A stretch of DNA of 64,000 nucleotides from the NCBI RefSeq assembly GCF_001455965.1, contig NZ_LKKO01000002.1, forward strand, positions 1-64,000, written 5' to 3'. Shown in pieces: positions 9,097 through 18,025 of this stretch. The stretch is from Methylobacterium sp. GXS13. Lineage in GTDB: Bacteria > Pseudomonadota > Alphaproteobacteria > Rhizobiales > Beijerinckiaceae. The stretch's first letter is position 1, and each line of letters begins with the position of its first letter. The notes below the pieces were generated by a model. It saw nothing but the letters and a program-made list of their open reading frames with translations. It was not told where the DNA came from and did no database searches. The translations under genes were made by a program, and so were the position numbers.

Positions 9097-10047
9097 ATGC
9101 AGCTCACCGGCATCCATCACCTCACCGCGGTGACCGCCCGCGCTGCGGAGAACGTGGCGTTCTACACCGGCACGCTCGGCCTGCGGCTGGTGAAGAAGAC
9201 CGTGAACCAGGACGACGTCTCGGCCTACCACCTGTTCTACGCGGACGGGCTGGCGAGCCCGGGCACCGACATCACCTTCTTCGACTGGCCGGCGCCCCCG
9301 GAGCGCCGCGGATCGAACAGCATCACCCGCACGCATCTGCGGGTGCCCGGTGAAGGCGCTGTGATGTGGTGGCACACGCGCCTGCGCGAGGCCGGGTCCG
9401 TGGTGGCCGAGCCCGCCCTGCGCGACGGCCGCCTGACCGTCGACTTCGAGGATCCCGAGGGCCAGCGCCTGGCTTTGGTCGATGATGGCGGCACCGGCCC
9501 GGAGCATCCCTGGGACGCCTCCCCGGTCCCGGCGGCCTACCAGATCCGCGGCTTGGGCCCGATCCGTCTGTCCGTGCCGGCCCCGGCCCCCGCCGCGGCC
9601 GTCCTGACCGAGGTGCTCGGCATGCGCCGCGTTCGCACCTTCGAGGCCGGCGACGGCCCGGTCGAGGTCTACGCCATGGGGCCCGGCGGCCCCGCCGCCG
9701 AGGTCCAGCTCCTGGCCGATGCCTCGGCGCCGGCGCAGCAGGGTGCGGGCGCGGTCCACCATGTGGCCTTCCGCATCCCGGATGCGGAATACGGGGCCTG
9801 GGCCGACCGGTTGAAGGCGGCCCGGGTGCCCAGCAGTGGTCCGGTGGACCGCTACTACTTCCGCAGCCTGTATTTCCGCGAGCCCAACGGCATCCTGTTC
9901 GAGATCGCCACCGACGGGCCCGGCTTCACCGCCGACGAACCCCTGGAGAGCCTCGGCGCGCGGCTCGCCCTGCCGCCCTTCCTAGAGCCGCGCCGCCCCG
10001 CGGTCGAGGCGGGGCTGAAACCGCTTCGGCCGATCACCGCCGGTTAA
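9097..10047 (+). CDS. Ring-cleaving dioxygenase-like VOC (glyoxalase-fold) protein
   Basis: A 316-residue protein of two tandem VOC domains. Metal-ligand positions are visible: GIHHLTAV at residues 5-12 and, in the second half, [12 protein letters not shown] and [11 protein letters not shown]. The pattern matches the MhqO/LinE-like family annotated as ring-cleaving dioxygenases or hydroquinone dioxygenases, which use Fe(II) to open hydroxylated aromatic rings. The substrate is unknown. The start at 9097 gives the canonical MQLTGIHH opening; the in-frame start at 8938 would overlap the divergent HigA gene. No aromatic pathway partner is nearby. Confidence 0.87.
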   Translation: MQLTGIHHLTAVTARAAENVAFYTGTLGLRLVKKTVNQDDVSAYHLFYADGLASPGTDITFFDWPAPPERRGSNSITRTHLRVPGEGAVMWWHTRLREAGSVVAEPALRDGRLTVDFEDPEGQRLALVDDGGTGPEHPWDASPVPAAYQIRGLGPIRLSVPAPAPAAAVLTEVLGMRRVRTFEAGDGPVEVYAMGPGGPAAEVQLLADASAPAQQGAGAVHHVAFRIPDAEYGAWADRLKAARVPSSGPVDRYYFRSLYFREPNGILFEIATDGPGFTADEPLESLGARLALPPFLEPRRPAVEAGLKPLRPITAG

Positions 10048-10288
10048 AATATTCGAACGATTCCAGGCCATTCACTTCTTCCGCAGGTGTGATCCTGACG
10101 CGCCTTGACGGGCGTGCTGCAACTGCGAAAGAAGCACCCGATATGGGTTCGATATCCGGAGCCCGACGAGACCGCTCGTGGGGTCCGCCCCCGCAGCCGC
10201 GGGGCGGCGGTCGCCCGCCGAACCTCATGCGCCCCGAATCATCGGGGGCATGGGCCGAGCATCAGAGGATTCGAGGACTGATCCGTCG

Positions 10289-11062
10289 ATGAGCAAGTTC
10301 TACGAGGAGCGCGTTCTGTCGGTGCATCACTGGACCGACAACCTGTTCTCGTTCCGCACCACGCGGGATCCGGCGTTCCGGTTCCGCAACGGCGAGTTCA
10401 CCATGATCGGCCTCGAGGTCGAGGGACGGCCGCTGCTGCGCGCCTATTCGGTGGTCTCGGCCAATTACGAGGAGGAGCTCGAGTTCTTCTCGATCAAGGT
10501 CCAGGACGGCCCCCTGACCTCCAAGCTCCAGCATCTCAAGGTCGGCGACCCGATCATCGTCGGCAAGAAGCCCACCGGCACCCTGGTGCTCGACAACCTG
10601 CTGCCGGGCCGGAACCTCTACCTGCTCGGCACCGGCACGGGGCTCGCGCCGTTCCTGTCGATCATCAAGGACCCGGAGACCTACGACCGGTTCGAGAAGG
10701 TCGTGCTGGTCCATGGCTGCCGCCAGGTCCAGGAACTGGCCTACGGCGAGACCATCACCGAGTCCCTGCCCAAGCACGAGTTCCTGGGCGAGATGATCTC
10801 GAACCAGCTGATCTACTACCCGACCGTGACCCGCGAGCCGTTCCGCAACCGCGGCCGGATCACCGACCTGATGGTCTCGGGTAAGCTGTTCGCGGATATC
10901 GGCCTGCCGGCGATGACGGTCGAGGCAGACCGCTTCATGCTCTGCGGCAGCCCCGACATGATCCGCGACACCCGCGAGCTGCTCAGCACCGGCGGCTACG
11001 AGGAAGGCAACCACGGCGAGGGCGGCCACTACGTGATCGAGAAGGCCTTCGTCGAGAAGTAG
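10289..11062 (+). CDS. fpr: Ferredoxin-NADP(+) reductase
   Basis: A 257-residue FAD enzyme that exchanges electrons between NADPH and ferredoxin or flavodoxin. RAYSVVSANYEEELEFF is the FAD-binding RxYS block, GTGTGLAPFLSI binds NADP, and MLCGSPDM near the C-terminus is the conserved nicotinamide-side motif. The C-terminal HYVIEKAFVEK is typical of the bacterial subclass I (Rhodobacter type), which has a short tail after the final aromatic. The ATG at 10289 gives MSKFYEERVLSVHHW. It stands alone with a terminator directly downstream, in keeping with a role in redox homeostasis or oxidative stress. Confidence 0.95.
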   Translation: MSKFYEERVLSVHHWTDNLFSFRTTRDPAFRFRNGEFTMIGLEVEGRPLLRAYSVVSANYEEELEFFSIKVQDGPLTSKLQHLKVGDPIIVGKKPTGTLVLDNLLPGRNLYLLGTGTGLAPFLSIIKDPETYDRFEKVVLVHGCRQVQELAYGETITESLPKHEFLGEMISNQLIYYPTVTREPFRNRGRITDLMVSGKLFADIGLPAMTVEADRFMLCGSPDMIRDTRELLSTGGYEEGNHGEGGHYVIEKAFVEK

Positions 11063-11082
11063 TTTTTTTGGACGTCGCGTTC

Positions 11083-11114
11083 AGCCCGGTGCGGTCCGCC
11101 GCGCCGGGCTTTTT
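11083..11114 (+). terminator. Rho-independent terminator after fpr
   Basis: AGCCCGG (11083-11089) pairs with CCGGGCT (11104-11110) and is followed by TTTTT. It lies 20 bases after the fpr stop codon. Confidence 0.8.
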
Positions 11115-11150
11115 CGTGCCTCAGCGACAGCACTCGTCTTCGTCCGTTCT

Positions 11151-11238
11151 TCATTGCGAGCGCAGCGAAGCAACCCAGGGATCCGCCACGTTCGGGGAAC
11201 GCGCGCTGCGCTGGGTTGCTTCGCTGCGCTCGCAATGA
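11151..11238. repeat. Long perfect inverted repeat of the 'cattgcgagcg' type
   Basis: Arms at 11151-11178 and 11211-11238 are exact reverse complements (28 bp), beginning TCATTGCGAGCGCAGCGAAG, around a 32-base loop. It lies between convergent fpr and the AsmA-like gene. The arm sequence looks like a widespread alphaproteobacterial intergenic palindrome. Transcribed, it would form a very stable hairpin. Confidence 0.85.
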
Positions 11239-11279
11239 CGGTGCGGCACACGAAAACGTGCCGCCGGACGGGATGAAGC

Positions 11280-14200
11280 TCAGCGTTCGCCCTGCGGCAC
11301 CGCCGGCACGCCGTCCGCGAAGGGGCCGCCGCCGGCGCTGAACAGCTTGCGCAGGAAGCCCGGGGCGATGGCCGAGAGCGGGTTCACGCTCACGTCCGGG
11401 GAGGCGAGCTTGCCGGAGACGCGGAAATTGACCGCGAACAGGCCCTCGTTGTGCCCACCGCCCAGCAGCGGCCCGAGCAGCGGCAATTGCGAGGCGACGT
11501 TGTTGAGCCCGTAGAGCGGCACGAAGGTGCCGGTCATGTCGGTGCGTTCCCGGCCGGTATCGAGCCAGCCCGACAGGGTGAAGCCCATCGCGGCGTTCGA
11601 GATCGCGGCGTCGCTGAAATCGACCCGGCTGCCGCTGCGCACGAAATTGGCGCGCATCCGGTCGAAGGTCACGTCCCCGGCTGCCCGACCCGGGGCGATG
11701 CGGCGGCCACGAGCCGTCTCGGCCTCGGAGGGTTCCGGCCCCTGCGCCATGATGCTCGACAGGGCCGGCTCGTTGCGGAGCGAGAAGTCGCGGATCTGGA
11801 CCACGCCCGCCTGGGGACCGTCGTTGAGGCCGATCCCGGCGGTGAGGCGCCCGCCATACATCCGCCGGTAGACGTCGACGAAGCGCAGGGTCGCGCCGGC
11901 ATCGGCGGATTCCACGGCCAGCGTCGGCACGCCGCGCTCGCCCCTTGTGACCGTGGCGGCGAAGGGCGCCGCCCGGAACCGCCCGGTGATGTTGGCGGCC
12001 CGCAGGGTCCGGCCGTGCAGCGACAGCCGCAGGTTGGCGTTGGTCAGCGCCTCGTCGTTGAAGCCCGCCACGATCGGCACCTGGATATCGGCGTCGATGT
12101 CCTTCGGGTTGGTTTCCTTCGTCTCCTTGCCGCCCTTGGCGTCCGGGCCGCCGAGCGACTTGAGGAACGGCCGCGCATCGACCACCGCGCCCCGGACCAA
12201 GACCTTGTAGCCGCTGCCGGTGCGGTCGAGGCTCACCCGCAGATCGTCCCCCGGGGACAGCTTGACGCTCGTCAGGTCGGCACGCTCCAGGCCGCCTTCC
12301 GGGCTGATCGTGAGGCTGCCGCGGGCGGTGGCCGGAGCGGCGTCGAGAGCGAAGTCGCGCAGATCGTAGCTCTGGCCGTTCTCCACCAGGGTGAAGCTGA
12401 CGCGGCCCGGCTTGCCCGCCAGCTTCGTCAGCCCGGGCACCAGCCCGTCGATGCCGGCCTTGGCGAGATCCGCCTCGACCTTGATCGGCGGCTTCCCGGA
12501 TCCCGGCCGGCCGATCGGCACCACGGCGCGGACCGGGATCGTGCCCGAGAGCTGCGGCGCGGTCGGCAGGCCCTTCTTGGCCCGCAGGGCATCGTCGAGG
12601 GCGAGGGTGACCACCGCCTCGCCGGGCTGGCCGACCTTGGGCTGGCGCATGTCCACCGAGATGGGGGCGCCCGCGACCCGGCCGTCGCCCTTCAGCGTGA
12701 AGGCGCCGCGATCGTACAGCAGGGAGAACTTGCCCGAATCCAGGCGGTCCTTGCCCATCACCTTGTCGACCGAGAGGTCGGAGAGCGTCCCCGACAGGGT
12801 CACGGGCAGGCTCGGCAGGTCGGGCACGTGCTTGAGATCGAGGGGGAAGTCGACCCGCAGGTCGGCATTGCCCTTGATCGTGGCCGGGTCGAGATCCACG
12901 CTCATCAGGCTCTTGAACAGCTTGGCCTGGAGCACGGAGGCCATGCCGTCTGCGCCGCCGGTGAGCCGCATGCCGATCTGCGCCACCACCCGGTCCGGCG
13001 TGATCTGCGGGATCACGAAGCTGCCGTCCGAGATCGCCAGCCCGCGGCCGTCCGGGCCGCGGACCTCGGCGGTCACGTTGCGCACGGTGGTCGAGCGCCC
13101 GGTGATCGTCCCGGAGACGTTGCCCTTCACCACGGGCGGCGCGTCGGCGGTCACATCGAGGGCCGCGTCGGAGACCCGGAAATCGATATGCACCGCGTCG
13201 TCGGGGGCCGGCTCGGCCTGGGCGGCGGCGGCCAGCACCGTTCCGGACATCTTCACGCGGATATCGACCGCATCGATCCGGCCGCGGCGCAGCTGGTCCA
13301 CCAGGTAGGTGCGGGCCGGCGGCGCGATATGTTCCGGCCACAGGCGCAGCCCGGTCCGGACCTCGCCGTCATGGCCCAGGATGCGCAGCGTCAGGCCGCC
13401 CTCGTCGGCCGTGGTGCCGATCGTGCCGGTGATCACCCCCTGCACGCCCGGGGCCGAAACGTTGAGGGCGTCGATGGCGATGCCGCCGTCGCGGCCGGTC
13501 AGCTGCGCGTCGAGCGCGTCGATCTTCACCGGCGCGTCCTTTGGGGTCGCCCCGCGCAAGACGGCGTCGCGCCCCGCCAGCGTCGCGGTCCAAGCCGTGG
13601 CGGCGTCCGGCGGGCTTTCCGTCCAGGCGCCGGTCAGGTGAACCGCGTTGCCGGCTCCCCGGTAGTCCAGCCCGGTCAGCGACATGACCCGGCCGGCCTC
13701 GTCCCAGTTCAGGGTCGCGTCCAGGCTCTCGACCGTGACGGGGTTGAAGTCCTTTTCCTCAATCAGGAAGGTGCCGTCTCCGGTATGGACCTTGGCGTTC
13801 ATGGTCGTGATCCGCCCCGCCACCAGGCTCACGTCGGCGCGGGCCGAGAGCTTGAGATCGGTGGTCAGCGGCAGGCTCGATTGGCCGGAGAGCAGCAACA
13901 GGTCGGGGACCGGCAGGTCGTCCAGGGTAATGACCCCCGAGCGCGCCAGTCCCTTGCCGTCTTGCCCCTTGCCCTCCTGCCCCTCGCCGGCCCCGCGCAG
14001 GGCGCCGCCGAAACGCCACTCCCCGTGGGGGCCATCGAGCCGCAACTCAAAGTTGCGAGTGCCGTTTACGGGATCGCGCCCGAACAGGCCGTTGACCCGG
14101 GCGAACACCGCGCGCTCGCGGCCGTCGTCGTCGATCAGCCGCAGGCGCGCATCGGTGATGCGGGCGGCATCGAGGGCGCCGACGACGCCGCTGGAATCCA

Positions 14201-14765
14201 GCACGACGCCGAAGATCGAGGCCAGGGTCGCCGAGAGCGGTGAGACCTTGCCCCGGGCATCGTCCACGCTCGGCGGCGTGTGCGGCTCGATATCCACCGG
14301 GTGATTGGCCTCGGAGGCCGCGAACGCGATCGATCCGTCCCGGTGCACGAGGGCGGTGGTCTGCGTCTCGCGGAACTCGATCGACCGCGGCTGCAGGTTG
14401 AGGTGCAGGAGGCCCCAGGGGTCGAGGCTGACCACGGCCAGCGGCGCCCGCACCACCAGGTCGCCCTGCGGATTGCGGATGTCGAGGCCGGAGAAGCGCA
14501 GGCTCAGGGCGTTCTCGCGGTCGAGCTCAAGGCTGCTGCCGCGGATCCCGATGCTCCAGCCCGGGCCGATCCGCTCGGTCCCCGCGGCCGCGACCCGGCG
14601 CGACAGGGCGTCGATCTGCAGCGGGCCGTTGGACAGGCGCAGCACGGCCAGCCCGATGCCGCCGCCGACGAGCAGCACCAGGGTGAGCGCGCCGACGAGG
14701 CAGAACCCGCCCCAGCGTCGCGCCCTCCCCCGAGGCTTGCTTGCCAAGGTCGTCTCGTCCGCCAT
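11280..14765 (-). CDS. AsmA-like / DUF3971-type envelope protein
   Basis: About 1161 residues. Arginine-rich cytoplasmic N-terminus, one membrane anchor at residues 22-44 (LVGALTLVLLVGGGIGLAVL), then a very long periplasmic beta-rich region made of repeated motifs such as LTGRDGGIAIDAL and VTLSGTLSDLSVDK, ending in an AsmA-2-type C-terminal domain (RVSGKLASPDVSVNPLSAIA). This is the architecture of YhdP/AsmA/TamB bridge proteins proposed to carry phospholipids between the membranes. Start chosen at 14765 (MADETTLASK); the in-frame ATG at 14948 would extend into bcp and adds an arginine-rich leader. Divergent from bcp with 176 bases between them. Confidence 0.85.
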   Translation of the reverse strand: MADETTLASKPRGRARRWGGFCLVGALTLVLLVGGGIGLAVLRLSNGPLQIDALSRRVAAAGTERIGPGWSIGIRGSSLELDRENALSLRFSGLDIRNPQGDLVVRAPLAVVSLDPWGLLHLNLQPRSIEFRETQTTALVHRDGSIAFAASEANHPVDIEPHTPPSVDDARGKVSPLSATLASIFGVVLDSSGVVGALDAARITDARLRLIDDDGRERAVFARVNGLFGRDPVNGTRNFELRLDGPHGEWRFGGALRGAGEGQEGKGQDGKGLARSGVITLDDLPVPDLLLLSGQSSLPLTTDLKLSARADVSLVAGRITTMNAKVHTGDGTFLIEEKDFNPVTVESLDATLNWDEAGRVMSLTGLDYRGAGNAVHLTGAWTESPPDAATAWTATLAGRDAVLRGATPKDAPVKIDALDAQLTGRDGGIAIDALNVSAPGVQGVITGTIGTTADEGGLTLRILGHDGEVRTGLRLWPEHIAPPARTYLVDQLRRGRIDAVDIRVKMSGTVLAAAAQAEPAPDDAVHIDFRVSDAALDVTADAPPVVKGNVSGTITGRSTTVRNVTAEVRGPDGRGLAISDGSFVIPQITPDRVVAQIGMRLTGGADGMASVLQAKLFKSLMSVDLDPATIKGNADLRVDFPLDLKHVPDLPSLPVTLSGTLSDLSVDKVMGKDRLDSGKFSLLYDRGAFTLKGDGRVAGAPISVDMRQPKVGQPGEAVVTLALDDALRAKKGLPTAPQLSGTIPVRAVVPIGRPGSGKPPIKVEADLAKAGIDGLVPGLTKLAGKPGRVSFTLVENGQSYDLRDFALDAAPATARGSLTISPEGGLERADLTSVKLSPGDDLRVSLDRTGSGYKVLVRGAVVDARPFLKSLGGPDAKGGKETKETNPKDIDADIQVPIVAGFNDEALTNANLRLSLHGRTLRAANITGRFRAAPFAATVTRGERGVPTLAVESADAGATLRFVDVYRRMYGGRLTAGIGLNDGPQAGVVQIRDFSLRNEPALSSIMAQGPEPSEAETARGRRIAPGRAAGDVTFDRMRANFVRSGSRVDFSDAAISNAAMGFTLSGWLDTGRERTDMTGTFVPLYGLNNVASQLPLLGPLLGGGHNEGLFAVNFRVSGKLASPDVSVNPLSAIAPGFLRKLFSAGGGPFADGVPAVPQGER

Positions 14766-14941
14766 CGGGACCCTTGTTCCGCGGGCTTCGCACGCGGAAC
14801 TCCGCGGCCGGTGGATCGAAGCGCGGCCCCGCTTTACAGCGGGCCTGACTCCGAGTTCTGGTCGGGCGGCGCGGCGCAACCTCATGGTGCTGCCGCGCAC
14901 GGCGGGACTGCACACCATCAATCGGCCGAAAGGAAGGCACG

Positions 14942-15409
14942 ATGCCATTGTCAGAGGGCGATCCGGCCCCCGATTTCGACCTCCCCGCCTCGGGCGGCGG
15001 GCGGATCGCGCTGTCCGCGCTCCGTGGTCACAAGATCGTGCTCTACTTCTACCCGAAGGACGACACGAGCGGCTGCACCCTGGAGGCGCAGGACTTCAAC
15101 GGCCTGCTGCCGGCCTTCGGCGACACCGCTGCGAAAGTGATCGGCCTGTCGCCGGATCCGGTGAAGAGCCACGACAAGTTCTGCGGCAAGTATGGCCTCG
15201 CCTTCCCGCTCGCCTCCGACGAGGACAAGGGCGTGCTCGAGGCCTACGGGGTCTGGGTCGAGAAGAGCATGTACGGGCGCAAGTACATGGGCGTGGAGCG
15301 CACCACCGTGCTGGTCGACCGGGAGGGGCGCATCGCCAGGATCTGGCCGAAGGTGAAGGTGCCCGGCCATGCCGAGGCGGTGCTGGAGGCTGCCCGGGCG
15401 CTGCCCTGA
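14942..15409 (+). CDS. bcp: Thioredoxin-dependent peroxiredoxin, Bcp/PrxQ type
   Basis: A 155-residue cytoplasmic peroxidase that reduces H2O2 and organic peroxides. The peroxidatic cysteine is in DDTSGCTLEAQDF at residue 43. The classical resolving cysteine five positions later is glutamine here. A second cysteine in HDKFCGKYGL occupies the place used by the alternative (alpha-3) PrxQ subgroup, so disulfide formation remains possible. The TSGCT variant of the usual TPGCT is notable. AAGGAAGG lies before the ATG at 14942. It is probably monocistronic or leads into the M23 gene 68 bases downstream. Confidence 0.94.
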   Translation: MPLSEGDPAPDFDLPASGGGRIALSALRGHKIVLYFYPKDDTSGCTLEAQDFNGLLPAFGDTAAKVIGLSPDPVKSHDKFCGKYGLAFPLASDEDKGVLEAYGVWVEKSMYGRKYMGVERTTVLVDREGRIARIWPKVKVPGHAEAVLEAARALP

Positions 15410-15477
15410 TCGGGCGGGCCGCGACGGATCCTTAACCCTAATCGGGTCTGAATGGCGGCTCCCACGGGGCCGTCTTG

Positions 15478-16641
15478 ATGCATCGCCCGCCGCTCTCCAA
15501 GATCCCCGCCGCCGGGCTCGCCCTTGCCCTCGTGTGGGCGCTCGGGGCCTCCTACCTGATCGTGTTCCACGACGACGTGCTCGCCGGCTTCGTCGCCCGC
15601 CAGACGGCGATGCGCGACGCCTACGAGGCCCGGCTCGCCGACCTGCAGGACCGGCTCGACCGGACGGGCCGCGACCGGGCCGGTGCCGAATCGGGCCTGG
15701 CCGAGCGGGTCGCGGCGGCTTTGGAGCGCCAGGCCGAGCTGGAGCGGCGCCAGGCGGCGCTGGCCGGACTCGGAACCCGGATCAACGATCCGCTCACCAC
15801 CGGGGCGCTGCCGCACCCGGACGAGCCCCCGGACGGGTTCGGCCTGCGCGGGGGGGGGGCGGGCGGGGTGCCCCGGTTCCCCGCCCTTCCCCGCCGCAGC
15901 GCCATCGACGCCGAGACCGGGCTGATCCGGCTGGAGGCGCGCCTCGACGGCCTGCGGGCCGCGCAGGGTGAGCGCCTCGCCCGGGTGGTCGAGCGGGCCG
16001 GCGACACGGTCCGGCGCCTGCGCGGGCTGATCGGCCGCACCGGCCTCGACCCCGACCGCCTCGATCCCACGACGGCCGGAACTGGCGGCCCGCTGGTCCC
16101 CCTCGACGCCCGCGCCCTGGACGGGACCGGCATCGCGAACGGCTTCGCGAGCACCCTGGACTTGGCCCGCCGGACGCTGGGCGACGGCGAGCGCCTGCAC
16201 CGGCTCGCCGCAGCACTGCCGCTGCGCCGGCCGATCCGCGGCGAGCCGGTCGTGTCGAGCCCGTTCGGCACACGGCTCGACCCGTTCACCCGGGGGCTGG
16301 CGATTCATACCGGCCTCGATCTGAAGGCCGAGTTCGGCGAGCCCGCCCGCGCCACCGCCCCCGGCCGGGTGAGTGCCGCGGACTATGCCGGCGGCTACGG
16401 CAATATGGTCGAGATCGACCACGGCCACGGCGTCGTCACCCGGTTCGGCCACCTCGCCCGCATCTCCGTCCGCCCCGGCCAGCGCGTCGCCGCGGGGGAC
16501 ATGATCGGCGCCGTCGGTTCGACCGGGCGCTCCACCGGGGCGCACCTGCATTACGAGACCCGGATCGACGGCGAGCCGATCGACCCCCAGCGCTTCCTCG
16601 AGGCCGGCGGCGACCTCGCGGCGGCGCTCGCCATCGATTGA
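15478..16641 (+). CDS. M23 family metallopeptidase (LytM-type)
   Basis: A 387-residue protein with one N-terminal membrane anchor (residues 10-31), an alanine/arginine-rich coiled-coil-like region, and a C-terminal peptidase domain. The domain has the zinc motif HTGLDL (HxxxD) near residue 279 and HLHYE (HxH) near 360, so it should be an active or substrate-binding peptidoglycan endopeptidase in the periplasm. Active M23 proteins cut cross-links; others act as EnvC-like activators. A TTG at 15475 directly precedes the ATG. A run of ten G at 15850-15859 lies inside the coding sequence in a low-complexity glycine segment. Confidence 0.9.
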   Translation: MHRPPLSKIPAAGLALALVWALGASYLIVFHDDVLAGFVARQTAMRDAYEARLADLQDRLDRTGRDRAGAESGLAERVAAALERQAELERRQAALAGLGTRINDPLTTGALPHPDEPPDGFGLRGGGAGGVPRFPALPRRSAIDAETGLIRLEARLDGLRAAQGERLARVVERAGDTVRRLRGLIGRTGLDPDRLDPTTAGTGGPLVPLDARALDGTGIANGFASTLDLARRTLGDGERLHRLAAALPLRRPIRGEPVVSSPFGTRLDPFTRGLAIHTGLDLKAEFGEPARATAPGRVSAADYAGGYGNMVEIDHGHGVVTRFGHLARISVRPGQRVAAGDMIGAVGSTGRSTGAHLHYETRIDGEPIDPQRFLEAGGDLAAALAID

Positions 16642-16697
16642 GCCGTCGCCGGAATCAAGGACTGATGATAGCGTGGCGCCTCCGATCGGAGGCCGCC

Positions 16698-16866
16698 ATG
16701 GCATCGGCCGTGAGGCGCGCCGCCCGCATGAGCGTCGCCGAATATTGGCGCTGGGTCGAGCCGCGCTGGGATCTGCTCGACGGCGGGGCCGGACGAGGTC
16801 GTCGACCTGCCGGAGTTCGGCGGCGCCCTGCCGGTGGGCGAGGCCTACGCCCGCGCGGCCGTCTGA
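16698..16866 (+). pseudogene. Uma2 (DUF820) relic with internal deletion
   Basis: From the ATG at 16698, MASAVRRAARMSVAEYWRWV mirrors the start of the intact Uma2 gene downstream (MALAARRDARMGFAEFRRWV) up to DLLDG. About base 16785 the frame must shift by one to continue. It then reads DLPEFGGALPVGEAYARAAV and stops, matching the C-terminus of the neighbour (ALPELDGIVPVSDIYRGLAV). The whole nuclease core between is missing, so this is an N/C fusion left by a deletion of about 400 bases plus a frameshift. Confidence 0.8.
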
Positions 16867-16927
16867 ACCGACGCTGTTGCGGGCGCCATCGCGGGTGCTA
16901 CCATCGCGCTGGGATAGGAGGGCGGCG

Positions 16928-17491
16928 ATGGCTTTGGCCGCAAGGCGCGACGCGCGCATGGGATTTGCCGAGTTCAGGCGCTGGGTGGAGGACCGCCCGG
17001 ATGCGGAGCGCTGGGAACTCCTCGACGGCGAGCCCGTGCTCATGTCGCCGCCGCGGGAGCGCCATCAGGCGATCGTCGCTAATCTGATCCGCCGGATCGG
17101 TGATCTCGCGGATGGACAGGGCTGCCGCGCCATGCCGGGCCTTGGGATCGTCAGCGCGGAGCAGGACCACTTCGTGCCGATTCCGGACGTGGTGGTGCGC
17201 TGCGGGCCGCCGCTGCCCGACGGCTATGCCGACGACCCGTTGCTGGTGGCCGAGGTGCTGTCGCCCTCGACCATGAGCCTGGACCGGGGGCGCAAGATCG
17301 ACTTCTACCGCACGGTGCCGAGCCTCAAGGTCCTGCTGATCGTCTATTCCGACGAGGCCCGCGTCGAGGTGTGGCGCCGGGAGGCCGACGACTGGACCGT
17401 GCAGGCGCTCGGCCTCGACGGCAGCCTTGCGCTGCCGGAACTCGACGGCATCGTGCCGGTAAGCGACATCTACCGCGGACTCGCCGTCTGA
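16928..17491 (+). CDS. Uma2 family endonuclease-like protein (DUF820)
   Basis: A 187-residue protein with the full Uma2 fold: RWELLDGEPVLMSPP, HQAIVANLIRRIGDL, FVPIPDVVVRC, then LLVAEVLSPSTMSLDRGRK and the KIDFYRTVPSLKVLLIVY core. The D...E-V-L-S-x-S...K pattern is the PD-(D/E)xK nuclease site. Uma2 proteins are abundant in cyanobacteria and some alphaproteobacteria; their biological role is unsettled. Start at 16928 has GGAGG upstream and matches the relic copy. It follows a degraded tandem copy, so this was once a duplicated pair. Confidence 0.88.
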   Translation: MALAARRDARMGFAEFRRWVEDRPDAERWELLDGEPVLMSPPRERHQAIVANLIRRIGDLADGQGCRAMPGLGIVSAEQDHFVPIPDVVVRCGPPLPDGYADDPLLVAEVLSPSTMSLDRGRKIDFYRTVPSLKVLLIVYSDEARVEVWRREADDWTVQALGLDGSLALPELDGIVPVSDIYRGLAV

Positions 17492-17553
17492 GCCCCCGCA
17501 CCCGATCTCCACGCGCCGGTCTCCCCGGCCCAGCAGAGCGTCAAGGCACCGAC

Positions 17554-17895
17554 TTGCCCCACTTCGAAGATTTCTACGCGGCCAAGCTGCGCGGCGCCCT
17601 CGGCGTGACGGACGCGGAATCCGTGCTCGACCTGCGCGGCGCCAACCGGGCGACCGCGGAGGCGTCCCTCAAGGACATGCTGGAGCGCAGCCGCTTCGCC
17701 AAGGGCAAGACCGTGGCGATCCGCCTGGACCCGCCACCAGAGGGCGGCGGCGAGACCCTGTTCCAGCCGGCCGGCCGCCTGCTCCTCGACGCGAAGCGTC
17801 GCGGCCTGATCGAGCGCCTGCACACCCTGCCGGCCCAGGACGGACTAGGGTTCTACGTCGCTCTGTCCGGCCGCGCGGAGCGGACGCCCATGTGA
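17554..17895 (+). CDS. Hypothetical protein, possible Smr-like fold, TTG start
   Basis: A 113-residue protein. No ATG or GTG exists at a suitable place in this frame; TTG at 17554, with AAGG ten bases before, gives LPHFEDFYAAKLRGALGVTD. The body reads ESVLDLRGANRATAEASL, then a charged segment, and ends GLGFYVALSG. LDLRG followed by an alternating helix/strand pattern recalls Smr domains (LDLHG...), which bind nucleic acids, but the similarity is weak and the usual G-K-G motif is absent. The sequence is coherent and in frame throughout, so I think it is a real gene of unknown function. Confidence 0.6.
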   Translation: MPHFEDFYAAKLRGALGVTDAESVLDLRGANRATAEASLKDMLERSRFAKGKTVAIRLDPPPEGGGETLFQPAGRLLLDAKRRGLIERLHTLPAQDGLGFYVALSGRAERTPM

Positions 17896-18025
17896 ACCGG
17901 TGTGATCCGGCCCCCGGTGTAGAGCTGGCAACGGATCGGGTCCGGACGTCCGGGCGTTAATCGGTCCCACCCCACCGGAGGCCGCTCGTGCCGAACCCAG
18001 AACTCCGCCCCGCCCGGTGCCGCGC

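Noticed and set aside
10230-10252. Small hairpin GCCCCGA/TCGGGG in the leader of fpr
   Set aside because: Short, no association with a start or stop signal, and such stems are frequent in DNA of this GC content.
14766-14948. N-terminal extension of the AsmA-like protein to the ATG at 14948
   Set aside because: The added 61 residues are Arg/Pro-rich, precede the membrane anchor oddly and would overlap the start of divergent bcp.
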